Source: Panonychus citri | Taxonomy: Eukaryota; Arthropoda; Arachnida; Trombidiformes; Tetranychidae | Length of the DNA: 64,000 bases | Assembly (NCBI RefSeq): GCF_014898815.1 | Contig: NW_026515439.1 | Location: forward strand, 1 to 64,000 | Direction: 5' to 3' | Part shown: positions 13,233-25,642 of the stretch, one piece after another | Numbering within the stretch: position 1 is the stretch's first letter | Layout of the letters: every line of letters starts with the position of its first letter | The notes under the pieces: model-generated | The model's database searches: none | What the model was told of the DNA's origin: nothing | The model's input: the letters and a program-made list of their open reading frames with translations, nothing else | Translations under genes and position numbers: made by a program

Positions 13233-16200
13233 ATGAGTGGTCGTTTCTTCAAAGGAGTCTCCGACTCGGAGACTGAGTCTTCGGAGGCCGAATCAGATAT
13301 TTTACCATCCCGTCCGTTGGCTGTTACCTCGTAAGTACATTCATTGAATGGGTTCACCATGTTGTCTTTAATTAGATTTTATTTTTGCTTCTTCATCTTA
13401 AAATCATCTTGTAATTTGGTTTTGTTTTTAGTTAATTTGTTAAATTGATTGAATATGTTTTTATATATATTCTATGGGCTAGTTTTCTGTGGGCTTTTGC
13501 AGAGTATTTAGTTTAGTGTATTAGTATTTGTGTATAGGAAAACATTTGGTTATCTCTTTTTTTGCCTGAGCCGGCATTTTGTTTTCTCTCTCTCTCTCTC
13601 TGGTTTGCTTATCAATTTTATTTCTTTGTTCTCAATCTTTACAGAGCTTTCCCTGTTAGTGATGAAGAGGAAGAGTCAAAGCGAGTTGTTCGTACTGCTA
13701 AGGAAAAACGGTATGAAGAGCTTAATACAATCATCAGGCAAATCAGGAATCACAAAAAGATCAAGGATATTTCAAAAATGCTCAGTGGATTTGAAAATTT
13801 GACTCGTGCCTTTCAAAAAGCTAAACTGGTCATTGAAAGAGATGAAAACAACAAGATACCAGCTTTCTATTTGAAGTGTTTGGTTGAATTGGAACAATTT
13901 GTCCATGAAACATGGGAGGATAGAGAAGGTCGTAAAACTATGTCCAAACAAAATTCCAAATCTTTGGCCACTTTAAGACAAAAGTTGAAAAAGTATAACA
14001 AAGACTTTGAAAACGAGATTAACAAATATAAAGAAAATCCAATTGATGATGACAAAGAGGAAGAATCTGAAGAAGAGGAAACAGATGAAAGTGATTCTGA
14101 TGATGATCAAATGAATTTTCTTAAAAAACCCTCGGAAAAGGATATGAAAGATGAAGCCAAGGAGGAACTCAAAGCTGCTAAGGATGATGAAGATGACGAT
14201 GAGAGTGACGACTTACTGGCAAGGTGATTCTGATGACAGTTCACTTTCTAGTGATGACGAAAAGTATGGTGGCAATCGGGCTAAAATGTTTTCGAAAGAG
14301 ATATCGACAAAACCAAAGGACCTGCTAAACGAAGAAGAAAACCCAAAGAAGGTAATTTAAATTTCTCTTCCCTTTGATATTCAATTTAATCAAGGATCAA
14401 TTTAAATTTTCCAAATTTTTCTTACCAATTCTCAGGTGATAATCGTAAACAGCGTATGTATGGAGATGAAGAGGAACAAGATGAGGGAAGATGGAAAGAG
14501 GTATCAAGAGGTGGTATTCTAGGTGAGAAGCCGAAAATGTTCAGTAAAGATGAGAAGTAAATCATCAATCAGTTATCAAGAAATTACTTGAAATTCTTGC
14601 CATGAGAGGTAAAAAAAGGATCCATCGTAGTGATCAGATTGAAATGCTTGTTGAATTACTGGAAATTTGTGCTTTCCATAAATTGGGCCCTGCAATGGAC
14701 ACTAAAATTATCCTCGGTATTATCGCTGCTCTCTTTGAATACAATCCCAATGTCTCACCTTGTATGAAGTCGGAAAATTGGCAGAAATGTCTTAAATTTG
14801 CCAATGCATTGTTCGATATTCTATTAGAGAATCCAGAGATTGTTGTTAGTGAAAATATCGCTGAAGAATCTGAAAGTTTCTCTCTTCCCTCTTACCGTGT
14901 TCATGGATGTGCACTAACCCTTGTTGAAAAAATGGACGAAGAATTTACCAAACTTCTTCAAGCGGTTGATCCTCATTCACCTGATTATATTGAAAGGTTA
15001 AAAGATGAGAAAAATATTTGCACAATCATTGAGAGACTTCAAACTTACCTTGAAGCCCATCAGAAAGGTACATCTTCTGAATTGTGTCGAGCCTACATTT
15101 TGAGAATTGATCATCTTTACTTTAAATTTGATCCACTTGTATTCAAAAAGCGAGAGCAAATCCAAGCAAAACAGAAGAATGGAAATCTTGTCAATGGTGA
15201 TTCTGATTCTGAAGTTAAACAAGAAGAAGAGAAAAAAGAAACTGCTCCTGGTGAAACAGAAGAGATTAAACCTGAAGAAGCTGAAATTGGAGAGACAAGT
15301 CTTGAAGTTATTGATCGACTTTGCAAATTTATCTACGCTAAAGATACAACCGATAGGTTGAGAACTCAGGCAATTTTATGTCACATCTATCATCATGCTC
15401 TTCATGACAATTGGTTTGAAGCTCGTGATCTTATGCTTATGTCTCAACTTCAGCATAATATTCAAAAAGCCGATATACCTTTACAAATCATTTATAATCG
15501 AGCCTTAGTTCAACTTGGATTATGTGCATTTCGACATGGTAACATTCGAGATGCTCATCAAGACCTATTGGATATTCAATTTTTCGGACGTGCCAAAGAA
15601 CTTTTGGCCCAAGGGTTATTACCCAAACCGCAAGAGCGAACTCCCGAACAAGAGAAAATGGAGAAACGTCGATTGTTACCATTCCATAAGCACATTAACT
15701 TAGAGTTAATTGAATGTGTCTATTTGGTTTCAGCGATGCTTTTGGAAATACCCGATGTGGCTGCGAATGAATTTAGTGTACGAAAAAAGGTCATTTCTCG
15801 TTCGTTTTACAATCAATTGAGGAAAAATGAAGAGCAACCATTAGTTGGTTTACCTGAGTCAATGAGAGAGCACGTTGTTGCTGCTTCAAAGGCAATGAGA
15901 GTTGGTAATTGGAAAGCATGTAGAGATTTTATCATCAATGATAAAATGAACACCAAAGTTTGGAATCTATTCTATCAGGCTGATAAAGTACGAAACATGT
16001 TGGTCCAAAAGATTCGAGAGGAATCTCTTCGTGCTTATTTATTCACCTACAGCCATGTTTACGATGTCATCTCGCTGTCAACTCTCAGTGAAATGTTTGA
16101 CCTGGAAACAAACATCGTCCATAGTATTATTTCAAAAATGATAATCAATGAAGAATTGATGGTCAGTTACACTTTAAAGCGATTAATTATGTTCCATATT

Positions 16201-16660
16201 TTCTCACAATATTCTAAACAAAACTTTTTTTTTCTCTCTTGTATTTTTGTTTACCCTTTTTTTTCAGGCTTCTCTTGATGAACCTACTCAAACCCTGATC
16301 ATGCATCGTACTGAACCCTCACGAACTCAAGGATTAGCTTTACAATTGGCTGACAAGGTAACCAATTTGGTTGATCAAAATGAAAGACTTTGGGACTTTA
16401 AATCAACCGGATCATTTGGACAACAACAACGAACTGGTTATCAGAATCGTAATCAAGAACATCAGAACAAGAATTACCAAGAATACGGTCAAAGACAAGA
16501 GCGAAATAGAGACAATAGAAGATCAAATTATCACCGAAACAACAACAATAACAATAATAACTCTAATTCTAATAATAATAGAGAAAACAGTAAAAACCAC
16601 CACAATAGCCACCATAATAACCACCACCATAACCACAACAATAATAGTAACAACAATTGA
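13233..16660 (+). CDS. eIF3c: Eukaryotic translation initiation factor 3 subunit C
   Basis: Four exons: 13233-13330, 13645-14351, 14436-16161 and 16268-16660, about 974 residues. N-terminus is the eIF3c signature ([18 protein letters not shown]), with acidic Ser-rich tracts, then the helical repeat body and the PCI domain in the third exon ([70 protein letters not shown]). Exon 4 gives [18 protein letters not shown] and a family-atypical Asn/His-rich tail. It is a core scaffold of eIF3 on the 40S subunit. Frame breaks occur near 14217, 14302 and 14560; each needs one base, and eIF3c is essential, so these are best read as sequence errors. Confidence 0.95.
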
Positions 16661-17241
16661 TTTCAATCGATAATTAATCAAACAAAAAAAAACTGGATAA
16701 ACATTCAAACTTAACGTAAATCAATTTCAGCCAACACAATTAACTATCTAAACAAATCTTTCTGGGAAAAAATGACTTTCGCATTAAAATTTTCCAATTG
16801 CTGTTTTTTTCTTAAAAACAATCATATAATTTTGTCTCGCTTTTTTCATCGCAATTAATTAATTACAATTTCGAGTCTTCAAATGTTGATACTGATGATT
16901 TCTCTCAATCAGCTGTTCCAATGAGAGAGTCAATGATTGGATCACATGTTAGAGTCTCTCAAACACATGGACCCTTTTTCTTAGTGATTTTGTTTATTTG
17001 TTTCTCTTTTTTTAATTGTTTAGATTTTTTATTATCGAGAGTTGATTTTCCTCATTTAATTTTGGAAACAATTAAATGAAAGTTAATTGTTATTTCGGAC
17101 TACGAATTGAACTAATTATGGGCTTTACTTTTCCATAGAGTTGATTACATTTATCTAAGATTAATTGTCTCATTGTAATTATATTATTTTCTCGTTTATG
17201 TTGAACCTTAATTGGTGTTAATTGTGATTTTGCTATTAACT
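16661..17241. other. Intergenic region eIF3c / TRUB2-like
   Basis: 3' UTR of eIF3c and 5' region of the next gene. AT-rich, two TCTCTCAA/TCTCAATCA repeats at 16900-16965; no coding frame. Confidence 0.5.
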
Positions 17242-18317
17242 ATGATTAGTAAATCATTGGCCCCAACAGTTAAAGGAATTTTCCCTTTCTTTAAAGAGCC
17301 TGGAATCAACAATTATACGATAATTAAATGGGTTAAACTTCACATTACTTATGGTGAGATTTATTTGATTATTTCACGAATTTAGATTAAATTGTTATCC
17401 ACAAATTAACTTAATCCAATTTCTAATTATCTTGTTGATTGTTATTTAGAATGCGTAATGAATAATCAATGGTACAATCCCTATGTTGATATTTATCGAG
17501 CCCTGGAGCCATTTGCATCCGAGTTTTAGGTAAGTCAACAATTAGAGTCCTAATTGTTACAATTAAAGTCTCTCTTTGATCAGAATATTGTTGTTGCCTT
17601 GTTGACAATTAACTAATAATATACTTGATTCTTTTTCCATTTATTAGCAATCGCTATCGGTAAACCATCTCTATATGAAATATTTAAAATTCTGTGATTC
17701 TAATTACACTCTTGATCTGCGAATGGGACAATCAACGATTACCGATTATTTTGAAAGTCCAACAATTGACAGTAAACCTTTGATCATATTAAACTGGAGG
17801 ATGTGGAAAAGTGGCCCGATCATTTATTGGACCTCAAATTCAAGCACTGCCAAAAGCCCGTTTCCTACGTCCACTAGGAATTTATTACGGAGACTATGAT
17901 CAATCTAATGACGAAGAAATTAAATCATGGGATCAATTCTTACATATTAACAATCAGATGAGATTTGTAGCCGGTGATCGTCAACACCATCGAAAAGTAA
18001 CCTGCCACTCGATCGAAGTAATCAAATTTAATCCGCCTGATTTAACGTTACAATTAAGTTGTGATGTTCCGTTTTCGGTGAGATCATTTGCCGAAAAGTT
18101 TTTCACCGAATTGGACACTTGCGGATCGTTCACTCGAATACTTCGAACCAAGGAAGGTCCATTTACCCTTGACCAGTGTATCGATCGGACAGATTTGTAC
18201 CTAAAGTACTTGATGCCCGCTTTACGGAAACACACTGAACCATTTATCGACCACGTTAGGCCACATTTGGATAAATTACCTTTTCATGACGATGTGCGAA
18301 TGGGTAAACAACGATAA
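17242..18317 (+). CDS. TRUB2-like mitochondrial pseudouridine-synthase family protein
   Basis: Probable exons 17242-17353, 17450-17529 and 17648-18317. The C-terminal part, in the frame starting near 17811, has the TruB architecture: a CHSIEVIKFNPPDLTLQLSC strand block, helix, then ILRTKEGPFTLDQCI, matching the end of TruB-type synthases and the human TRUB2 layout (mitochondrial mRNA/rRNA pseudouridylation). Upstream, NYTLDLRMGQST followed by ESPTID aligns with the TRUB2 DYT...GKAT region, and KGIFPFFKEPG resembles the TruB N-terminal F-x-x-x-KPxG strand. One or two frameshifts lie near 17780 and in exon 2. The catalytic R-L-D-x-x-x-S-G block is not visible in any frame; it should fall in exon 2, where the sequence is degraded or the exon is misjudged. 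Confidence 0.55.
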
Positions 18318-18913
18318 TTAATTGCAATCGAAATTGTTTCAATTGATTAACTTTCCATCTAAATGTATATGAACAATTTTATGAAACAAACAATTAGTTT
18401 TATTATTATCATTGATGAAGAGTTAATTTTCCGCAACTCTTTCAATTAAATTAATCTCCTTTTCTGAGTTTAAATTGTTACCTGAAAGGTAAACATGATT
18501 TCAAACTAATTTTCATTGCAATTAGTGATGAATTAACTAAAGTAATCCTTTGGTGAATATCAATTGTTGTCGTTAATATTTGTTACAAAAGGAAATAAAT
18601 TTTGCTCAATGATTAAACATAATAATGAAATTTATACACAACAATTACAATAGTTAATTGAATGACAAGTTAATATGGTACAAAATATAATACAAAAGCA
18701 AATGAATTAAATTGATAGTAAATAGTTATTACATCAATTTAGTAATTGTCTAATTTTAGGGTGTTGTACATTAATTGTTGTCGATATGAATGATATTAAT
18801 CAATGGAAACACATTGAAAACATTTCAAAAATGGCAAGATGAGATCGTTGGGTCAACAATTAGTGTAATTACCTTTAGCTAAATTTGTTTACAAGTTAAT
18901 TTGCTAATCATCA
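18318..18913. other. Convergent intergenic region
   Basis: Tail-to-tail flank of the TRUB2-like gene and the sulfotransferase. AT-rich, no frame; AATAAA-type words on both strands. Confidence 0.5.
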
Positions 18914-20430
18914 TCATAAAGAATTAGGTAAAGGTAATTTATCTTCCAGTATATCGTTAAAATTGATTGAATTGTTTTCGATAGATTGAGAGTTTAAATC
19001 AATCGGTTTGTAGCCTAATTGTTGGAAAACAGTTGAACATTTATCTTGAATTTCATTGATTGTTGATCCATTTAAATCTTTCGTCCATTTGGCTATTACT
19101 TGTTTAGAGCTTCGTCGAATTGAATATGGATCAATGGTTCGATTATCGGGTAATTCGGCCTCAGTATTGATTCGTAGGAAGCGACGAACGGCCGATGTGA
19201 AAGGTAATCCAAGAGAAGTGAATAAACTTTTCCCTACTCCATAAGGATCAAGGGAAAGATCCTCGTGTCGAATGGCAATGATTTTATCTCCATAAGTGTC
19301 GACCAAACGTCGATAGGCAACCAGGTCAGAATTATAATCGTCACATTAAATTGTAATCGCCACAAGGTGTTTTGGTGCACCATTCAAGTTTAGAACGGAA
19401 TTGTGTACAGCACGAGGATCACGAACTAGATAGACGACTTTAAGGTCAATTGACTTAGGTAAAGATTGTAAAAGTTTTCCGTTGACTCGAGACTTAACGG
19501 GTCACTTTGATTACACGATATTTGGTTCGCAGGCAAAGTTGACTTATAAAATCGGGATCATAGCACCAATAGCGATGAATATTACAAAGGCTCCACAGAA
19601 AACGATTCCAAGTTAAAAGAAATTTATTCTCTTCTTTTCTGATCCAATTAACATAACCTGGTTCAGAGGTGAAAGTGCAAGAGTAAATGTTTGATAGTAA
19701 AGAGAGAGCAGCGTTTTCTTGATCACTTTGAATTTTATAGTTGATTTGAAACAAGTGTAAAGGCTCAAAGGAGTAAAATGTTTTCCAATTTTGCTGTAAA
19801 AGGTCACCAATGAACGATGAACCCGCACGGAAATGTGAGACCAATAGAATGTAACGAATAGGTGATGAGGCCGAGGAACCATTGATTATCGGGAAACTTG
19901 CCAGTGGGTCAAAGGTACGGAAAAAAGCTCGACGATTGAGTTTATCAAGCCAACCAGATGAGTTACGACGATGATCACGAGTCGATAAAACTTTCAACAG
20001 CATTTCAATTGATGAGAGTTTATGGTACGATGATAGACGCGAACGATGTTTGGGTCTTTTGCGCTTCTTATGGTTCGATCGAACTTCATCTTCGAGACTT
20101 TTTAGTACATCATAATTCTCGGTATTCAGGTAAATCTTAAAGTTACTCGTTCGATTGGCGAGAAGATTTTTTATCCTTACAAGATTAGTCTCGACATCGA
20201 TTTCTGTTCAAAGTAAAGAAACGAAAAAACTTCCAAGTTAATCAATCGATTAAACAAAAATTAATACAATTAATTGTGAGTTAATGATTACCATTAGAGT
20301 TTACATTTCGTGGCGTTAACATTAAATTACTGAATCTTGACCAATCCCATGTTTGATTTAGTCCATTTTGTAAAATGACCATAACCATGCTACAGATTAT
20401 GAATACGATGAAAAGTTGAAGTTTCTGCAT
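18914..20430 (-). CDS. Golgi carbohydrate sulfotransferase (type II membrane protein)
   Basis: Exon 1 is 20292-20430 and encodes a short cytosolic MQKLQ followed by one membrane anchor (FIVFIICSMVMVIL). Exon 2 runs from 20203 to 18914 with phase 1 joining. The lumenal part has a 5'-phosphosulfate-binding loop (SHFRAGSSFIGDLL, after LLV), followed by YSFEPLH, and a 3'-phosphate-binding strand KVVYLVRDPRAV, as in the GlcNAc/Gal-6-O-sulfotransferase (CHST1-7) family, which use PAPS to sulfate glycans in the Golgi. A further block is RHEDLSLDPYG. Frame breaks near 19490 and 19335 interrupt it, with homology continuing in other frames. Anchor, stem and catalytic order match the family; the sugar acceptor is unknown. 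Confidence 0.82.
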
Positions 20431-21059
20431 GATTTTTTGCCGATTGTAACAGCAATTAGATGATTATTAAAGTAATTAATAGACGAATGAATAGTTTGTA
20501 CGTTAATTGATTCGTTGATTCTCAAAGGAGTATAAAAGTTTGCCATTCTTTGACCATATTAATGGTTTGGTTAAAGTATCTCAATCAAGGTGAGAGGTCA
20601 AGCTCATATTGATTATCTTGGACAATTATTTGATCAGTTTGCTTCATCTCGTTCAATACAAATCAAAGTAAAATAATCAACATTAACTAAGAAGGAAAAA
20701 AAATTAGAGAAATGAATCAATAATTAGTAATACTAATATTTACTTGTAATGAATGTAAGGATGAGGATGCTGAGAAAAGGGGGAAAAGAGGAACCAGTAA
20801 TAATTTGTTTTCTTTCATGATCTCAGCCCCGATAACAAGTTGGATCAGGTCAGTCTGGTTTTCCGTTGATTGGGTTATTAACAACAGTCTGAAAGTTAAA
20901 TCATTTTGACTACGTGTCCAAAAGTTTAACTGACCATTTTACTAACAGAATCACAATTAATTTTTCTTTCATCAACTTTGATCATTAGTGAAAACTTTGT
21001 TAACCAAGTTAATTGTTTTGATTGGATAAAATATTTTCCTCTCATTTATAAGCATCAAA
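20431..21059. promoter_or_regulatory. Head-to-head intergenic region, sulfotransferase / SDR
   Basis: 630 bp between two divergent starts, so it must contain both promoters. A plus-strand TATAAAA sits at 20532-20538, too far from the SDR start to assign without a mapped transcript. The 20750-20830 part is G-rich compared with its surroundings. Confidence 0.35.
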
Positions 21060-22170
21060 ATGATTAAAACTATTGGTTATTATTTGGCTTTGGTTTTGGC
21101 CATTTTTTCAGTGTTATTTTTGTTTACCTGGTTAACAGTTTACGAATCGGTAACCTGGTTATTGTTAATCACGACACTTGTTTACCTTTCGATTAACATT
21201 GGAAATCTAATTTGGCCTGAGGTTCAAGTTATTCCAAAGGAAATGATCGATGCTAAAAACAAGGCCGTTCTAATTACTGGCTGTGATACCGGGTTCGGTA
21301 ATAAATTAGCCCAGAGATTGGCTCATTATGGTTTCTATGTGTTTGCTGGTTGCCTTGAGCCTGAAGGTTCGGGTGCTAATCAATTGCGAAAAAATTGTCG
21401 AAACAATGTCAAAGTGTTGAAATTAGATGTAACAAGCGATGAAGATGTTAAATCAGCGATTAAGATTGTCGAAGATGGTCTTAAGGGCCGTTCTTTATGG
21501 GCTATCGTTAATAACGCTGGTATTTTAATCTCAACGGAAATTGAAATGGGAGATATGACTAGTTTCACTAAGCAAATGGAGGTTAATTGTTTGGGAACAA
21601 TTCGGGTTACAAAGGTTTGTACCATTGATCAGATCAAGTGGATCAATTGGTGGAAGGGTAATTAACGTTGGATCGATTGCTGGTAGACATTGTATTCCCG
21701 GTATGGTTGCTTATTCGGTTTCAAAGGCTGCGGTCATTTCATTTAGTGAAGGGCTAAGACGAGAATTGAAAAAATGGTCAATCGATGTGATCACAATTGA
21801 ACCTCATTTGTTTAAAACAAATTTAACCAATGATCAGGTACAGAAAAAATGGTTAGACGAAGCATGGAAAGTTACACCTGATTCGGTAAAACTGGACTAT
21901 GGTCAAGATTATCTTGAAGGTTATCAAAAGTTCTTGAACATTATTCTTGATTCAGCTCGACCTCAGGTTGAAGCGGTTGTTGATACAATGGTCATTGCGG
22001 TCACTCATTCATTTGTATCACCAGCTTACAGGGTTATGGGTCATTTGGAAAGGATAAGAGTTGCTCTCTATGATTATCTACCTGTACGATTACTTGACCT
22101 GATATCTCATCATTTGGCAACAATTTACACAGGTAAACCAGCATTGGGTAAACCAGATAAACAAAAATAA
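21060..22170 (+). CDS. Membrane-anchored short-chain dehydrogenase/reductase (SDR9C / 17beta-HSD-RDH type)
   Basis: Two N-terminal hydrophobic segments (to about residue 50), then a classic SDR Rossmann fold: VLITGCDTGFGNKLAQRLA (cofactor loop TGxxxGxG), LDVTSDED, the NNAG motif, and the catalytic Y-x-x-x-K in YSVSKAAV with the Ser on the preceding strand. The order and the AGI motif after NN resemble retinol/hydroxysteroid dehydrogenases and BDH1. These oxidise or reduce steroids, retinoids or hydroxybutyrate with NAD(P). A one-base frameshift near 21617 divides it between 21060-21665 and 21625-22170. About 370 residues, slightly long for the family because of the membrane anchor. Intronless. 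Substrate cannot be named. Confidence 0.85.
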
Positions 22171-24143
22171 AGTGACCATCATGTCAATGGTAATCTGATG
22201 ACCATCAACGTTGTAAACAAAGAGATAAATTAACTTACCCAATAAGATTGTTTCTCGTGTTTCTTTTTCCCATCAAATGATTAATTGATTGATTGTGAGC
22301 AATTAAAAATTTCTATCAATAGAATTGGACAATTAAAGAGAAAACAATTAAAATTAAGCAAAAACAAAGGTACATTTCAATGAGAAATTGAAAGAAGGTC
22401 AAGTTGATAGGTTAACCTAATATTCAGATCGTTTGGTTTATGTTGTTCAATTGAGTTTATGTGTGTTGATCTATTGATTAGAATATAGAATCAGGATCAA
22501 TATTCTATTGGGATTAATGGTAATTATTGGAAAATGATTAATAATTTAAATCGGTAATGGAAATTGGAGATGGTCAAGATTTGAGAAGAGAATGGACCAA
22601 GCCCATTAGGAGAAAGTTTTGTCAAGTTATAGAGAGAAAGGAAAAGAAAACTAGAGATGAGAATTGAATTTTCTCTTACCTGATTAACACAATTTAGAAT
22701 ATTGATTGACCAAAACAATTAATTAGAAAGAACAATTAACAAGTGAAAGAATTGATGATGAAAAGATAATTAATAAAAAGATGGAGTAACAAGTGTAATT
22801 AGAGAAAAGTGAAAATTTTAAATTCTATCCAAATATTAGATTGAGAAGATTATGAGAAACCATTTAATTGATTATAATCTAAACACAATCAATTGTAGAG
22901 AATCACAATATAATTAAATTGTTAATGATGGTTAACAACAATTAAAAGAAAAGGTAAAACAAGGACAATGAACAAATAAAAGAGTGGAAAATGTTTACAG
23001 ACAAAAAGGTAAACAAACAAGAAAAAAAAGTGAACACTTTTTAGTAAGAAAACTGAAAGTTACCTTTATGTTAATAAGTTAATTAGAATTGTTGATGAGA
23101 TGATGATGAGGATGATTACGAATTATATTAGTTGGGTGAACATTTTTGTTTAAATTGTTGTTCATTTGGATGATTTAGATTGGAGAATGGACAAAGTTTC
23201 TATGAAGAAATACAAAAGGAGAATCACCAGAAGCAACGACACAAACTGATCGCCTAAGGGCAAGTTTCACTTTCAAAGAAGAAGAAGAAAAAAATTCAAT
23301 CGGTTGAAAGGGATGAAGATTATTCCAATGATGATGATGATGATGGTCTTGCTTAGCAAGTTACTGATGGCGAAATGAATTTATCATGAAAATAACAACA
23401 GAAAAGCAAACAAAACTTACAGGGTGTTAGTTGGTTCGAGCTTTTCTTTTGAGAATAAAATTAAAACCAATCATCCGATTGTTGTTTAATTTAATCAGCA
23501 ATTGGTGATTAAATATTGTCAAGTCAATTAGTTAATTGTTTAAACTTTTCTGATACAATTTTCGCTGAAAAAATGAAATTTAAACTTAAAAGATTCTCAT
23601 TTAGTTGATAACTAATTCACTTGGAGTAGTTACGAATTTGAGTTTCTTGAGCAATTTACAAATTGTTCTGGAATCGGTTTAATCATAGTTTCGATCTGAA
23701 ATTCATCAGGATAAAGTTATCGTTATCGAAATCGCCAAAATGAACTAATCACCCTGTAATCATGATGAGAATGGGAAATAATAATGATAACGTTGCAACA
23801 AGAATGAAATTTTGACCGGACTAAGTTAAATCCGGTTTTCTGTTTATTATCATTATGATTATAACTTTTTTTTACATTTATGATGATTAGTTTTGATTAT
23901 CTGATGTTAACTATTAACAATTTAGTTAAATTTATTTCCATCATCATTACCATTCATTAAATAATTCAGCCAATGTTAGTGTTTGATTTGGTTGTGCTTA
24001 ATTTTTGCAACAATTTTAATTTCTTCTCATATTATTGATGGTAAAGGGTTAAATTGTTTAATTTAATTACATCTCTTTAGATTTTAGTTAATTATAATAA
24101 ACACTTTTCATTTCAATAGTTACAATTTAAGGTTAGATTTTGA
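22171..24143. other. Gene-poor intergenic region
   Basis: About 2 kb with no protein-like frame on either strand. Contains purine-biased stretches (22560-22830, 23270-23300) and GATGATGAT runs near 23325-23345. No RNA gene recognised. Confidence 0.5.
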
Positions 24144-25642
24144 TTATTGTGTCTTTTTGTTTAAATTGGTTATAAACATTAACATGAGTCCACCATTTTC
24201 CAATAGAAACTATTGATTAAAAGTTTTGGTTTTCCATTAGCAATTAAGTTTGATTGTTTAACATTTTCGCTAATTGTAATTAACTTACCAAAAGAAAATG
24301 ATATGAATCTAAAGTGTAAAGTCCTCCAAGACTGAATCCAATTCTGTGAATATTGATTCGTTCACAAGTTGATAAAAGCTAATGATTGAACAATTAACTA
24401 ACTGATAGATCAACAATTTAATACTAACCTTTAATTGCGTCTTTAAATCCAGTTTACAATGTCTACCGATTTGATAGTTAACTTTTTGGCAAATTAAAGC
24501 CTATCATTTGTATGGGAGGGAAAAAGTTTCTCCAATTAATAGATTGTTGATTTGATTGTGGAAAATTGAATTTGATTACCTGGTTCGCTGTGAATGATGA
24601 TAACATATTGATTATAACAATTGAATTAAATGACATACAACCAACTGCGAGAATAAAATAATCGAATAGGCCACTTCCGTTCCAATGAAAAGACTGACAA
24701 ACATTGCGAAATTACCGGTACCCGTTACGATGATTATCCCGTAGCAGAAAACTTGACCCATTCCAATGGTCATCTGATAGATAAAATTGTAAATTTTATT
24801 CTGTTGGACTAAATATTTGACCGATTGACCATTTTCATTGGTCTGATCTTTATCGACAATCAATTGTTTACCAAATAATTGATTAGATGCCAATGAAAAG
24901 GTGACAAAAGTGATTATCATTGAGATGTGAATGTACAACCAGATTGTCGGGTAAGCGCCTAAGGTGAAAATGGTACAAGTGACAATCGTCCATAGACCAG
25001 TGGTCAGTAAACTGATTGTACTCGAAAAGTTGATCTGATTGGTGTAAAGGCATAAATAATCCAGGTCGAAATTGCGAAACAAGTTATCGGTGTTACGATG
25101 AGATAAAACTGTCCAAAAATATAGAAAATTTTTCTCATACTCGAACAATGAGAAGGTGTTAATTTAAATTGTTCACAATTAATTGCCGAACTTTTTAATC
25201 GATAATAAAGTGTCAAGGGTTCAACTCTACCTTTTCTTTCAGTGTAAAAGCCGAAGTATCTTAGACCACAGGCCAATAATAGAAGCATATTGATCATCAT
25301 TGTTTGGATATTATGAACCGATGAGCCGATGAACAGGTCACCCAGATGCATTTGGACATTTGAGTTCGATACGAAGAGAGCGACAAATCCTTTGGCGATG
25401 GTCAACAAGCCGACGAAATCAAGGGTCAGTCCGATAATGTAATGTTTCCGTGTTATCCGATTGACCTGTTGGTACCCACGAAAGGTACAGCACCAACGGA
25501 GTCCAGATTTTTCAATCAAATTAAGTAGTTGGACAATTAATATTGGTGTTGATCTAATTGCTAACCACCGATGGATAATTGATTCGGTCCGGTCAAATTC
25601 ACGATATTTTTGATTGGTCGTATTGTATTTTCCATTTATCAT
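24144..25642 (-). CDS. Gustatory-receptor-family chemoreceptor
   Basis: A seven-helix receptor reconstructed as four exons: 24580-25642, 24429-24500 (24 codons), 24289-24378 (30 codons) and 24144-24209 (22 codons). All splice junctions are GT-AG and in phase 0. The third exon contains GFSLGGLYTLDSYHFLL, matching the C-terminal signature of arthropod gustatory receptors (G-x-x-x-L/V-D-x-x), before the last membrane segment and stop. Exon 1 has six to seven hydrophobic stretches, with a frameshift near 25020 and another near 24640, each fixable by one base. Such receptors are ligand-gated cation channels for taste or contact chemicals. Start is the first in-frame ATG; an upstream exon cannot be excluded. 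Ligand unknown. Confidence 0.68.

Noticed and set aside
14217..14230. Frameshift in eIF3c as programmed frameshifting
   Set aside because: Several unrelated genes have similar breaks at unrelated sequences, and no slippery heptamer with structure is evident.
16371..16708. Ile/Thr-rich and Val-rich frames over the eIF3c tail
   Set aside because: Shadows of the AAC/CAC repeats that encode the Asn/His tail of eIF3c.
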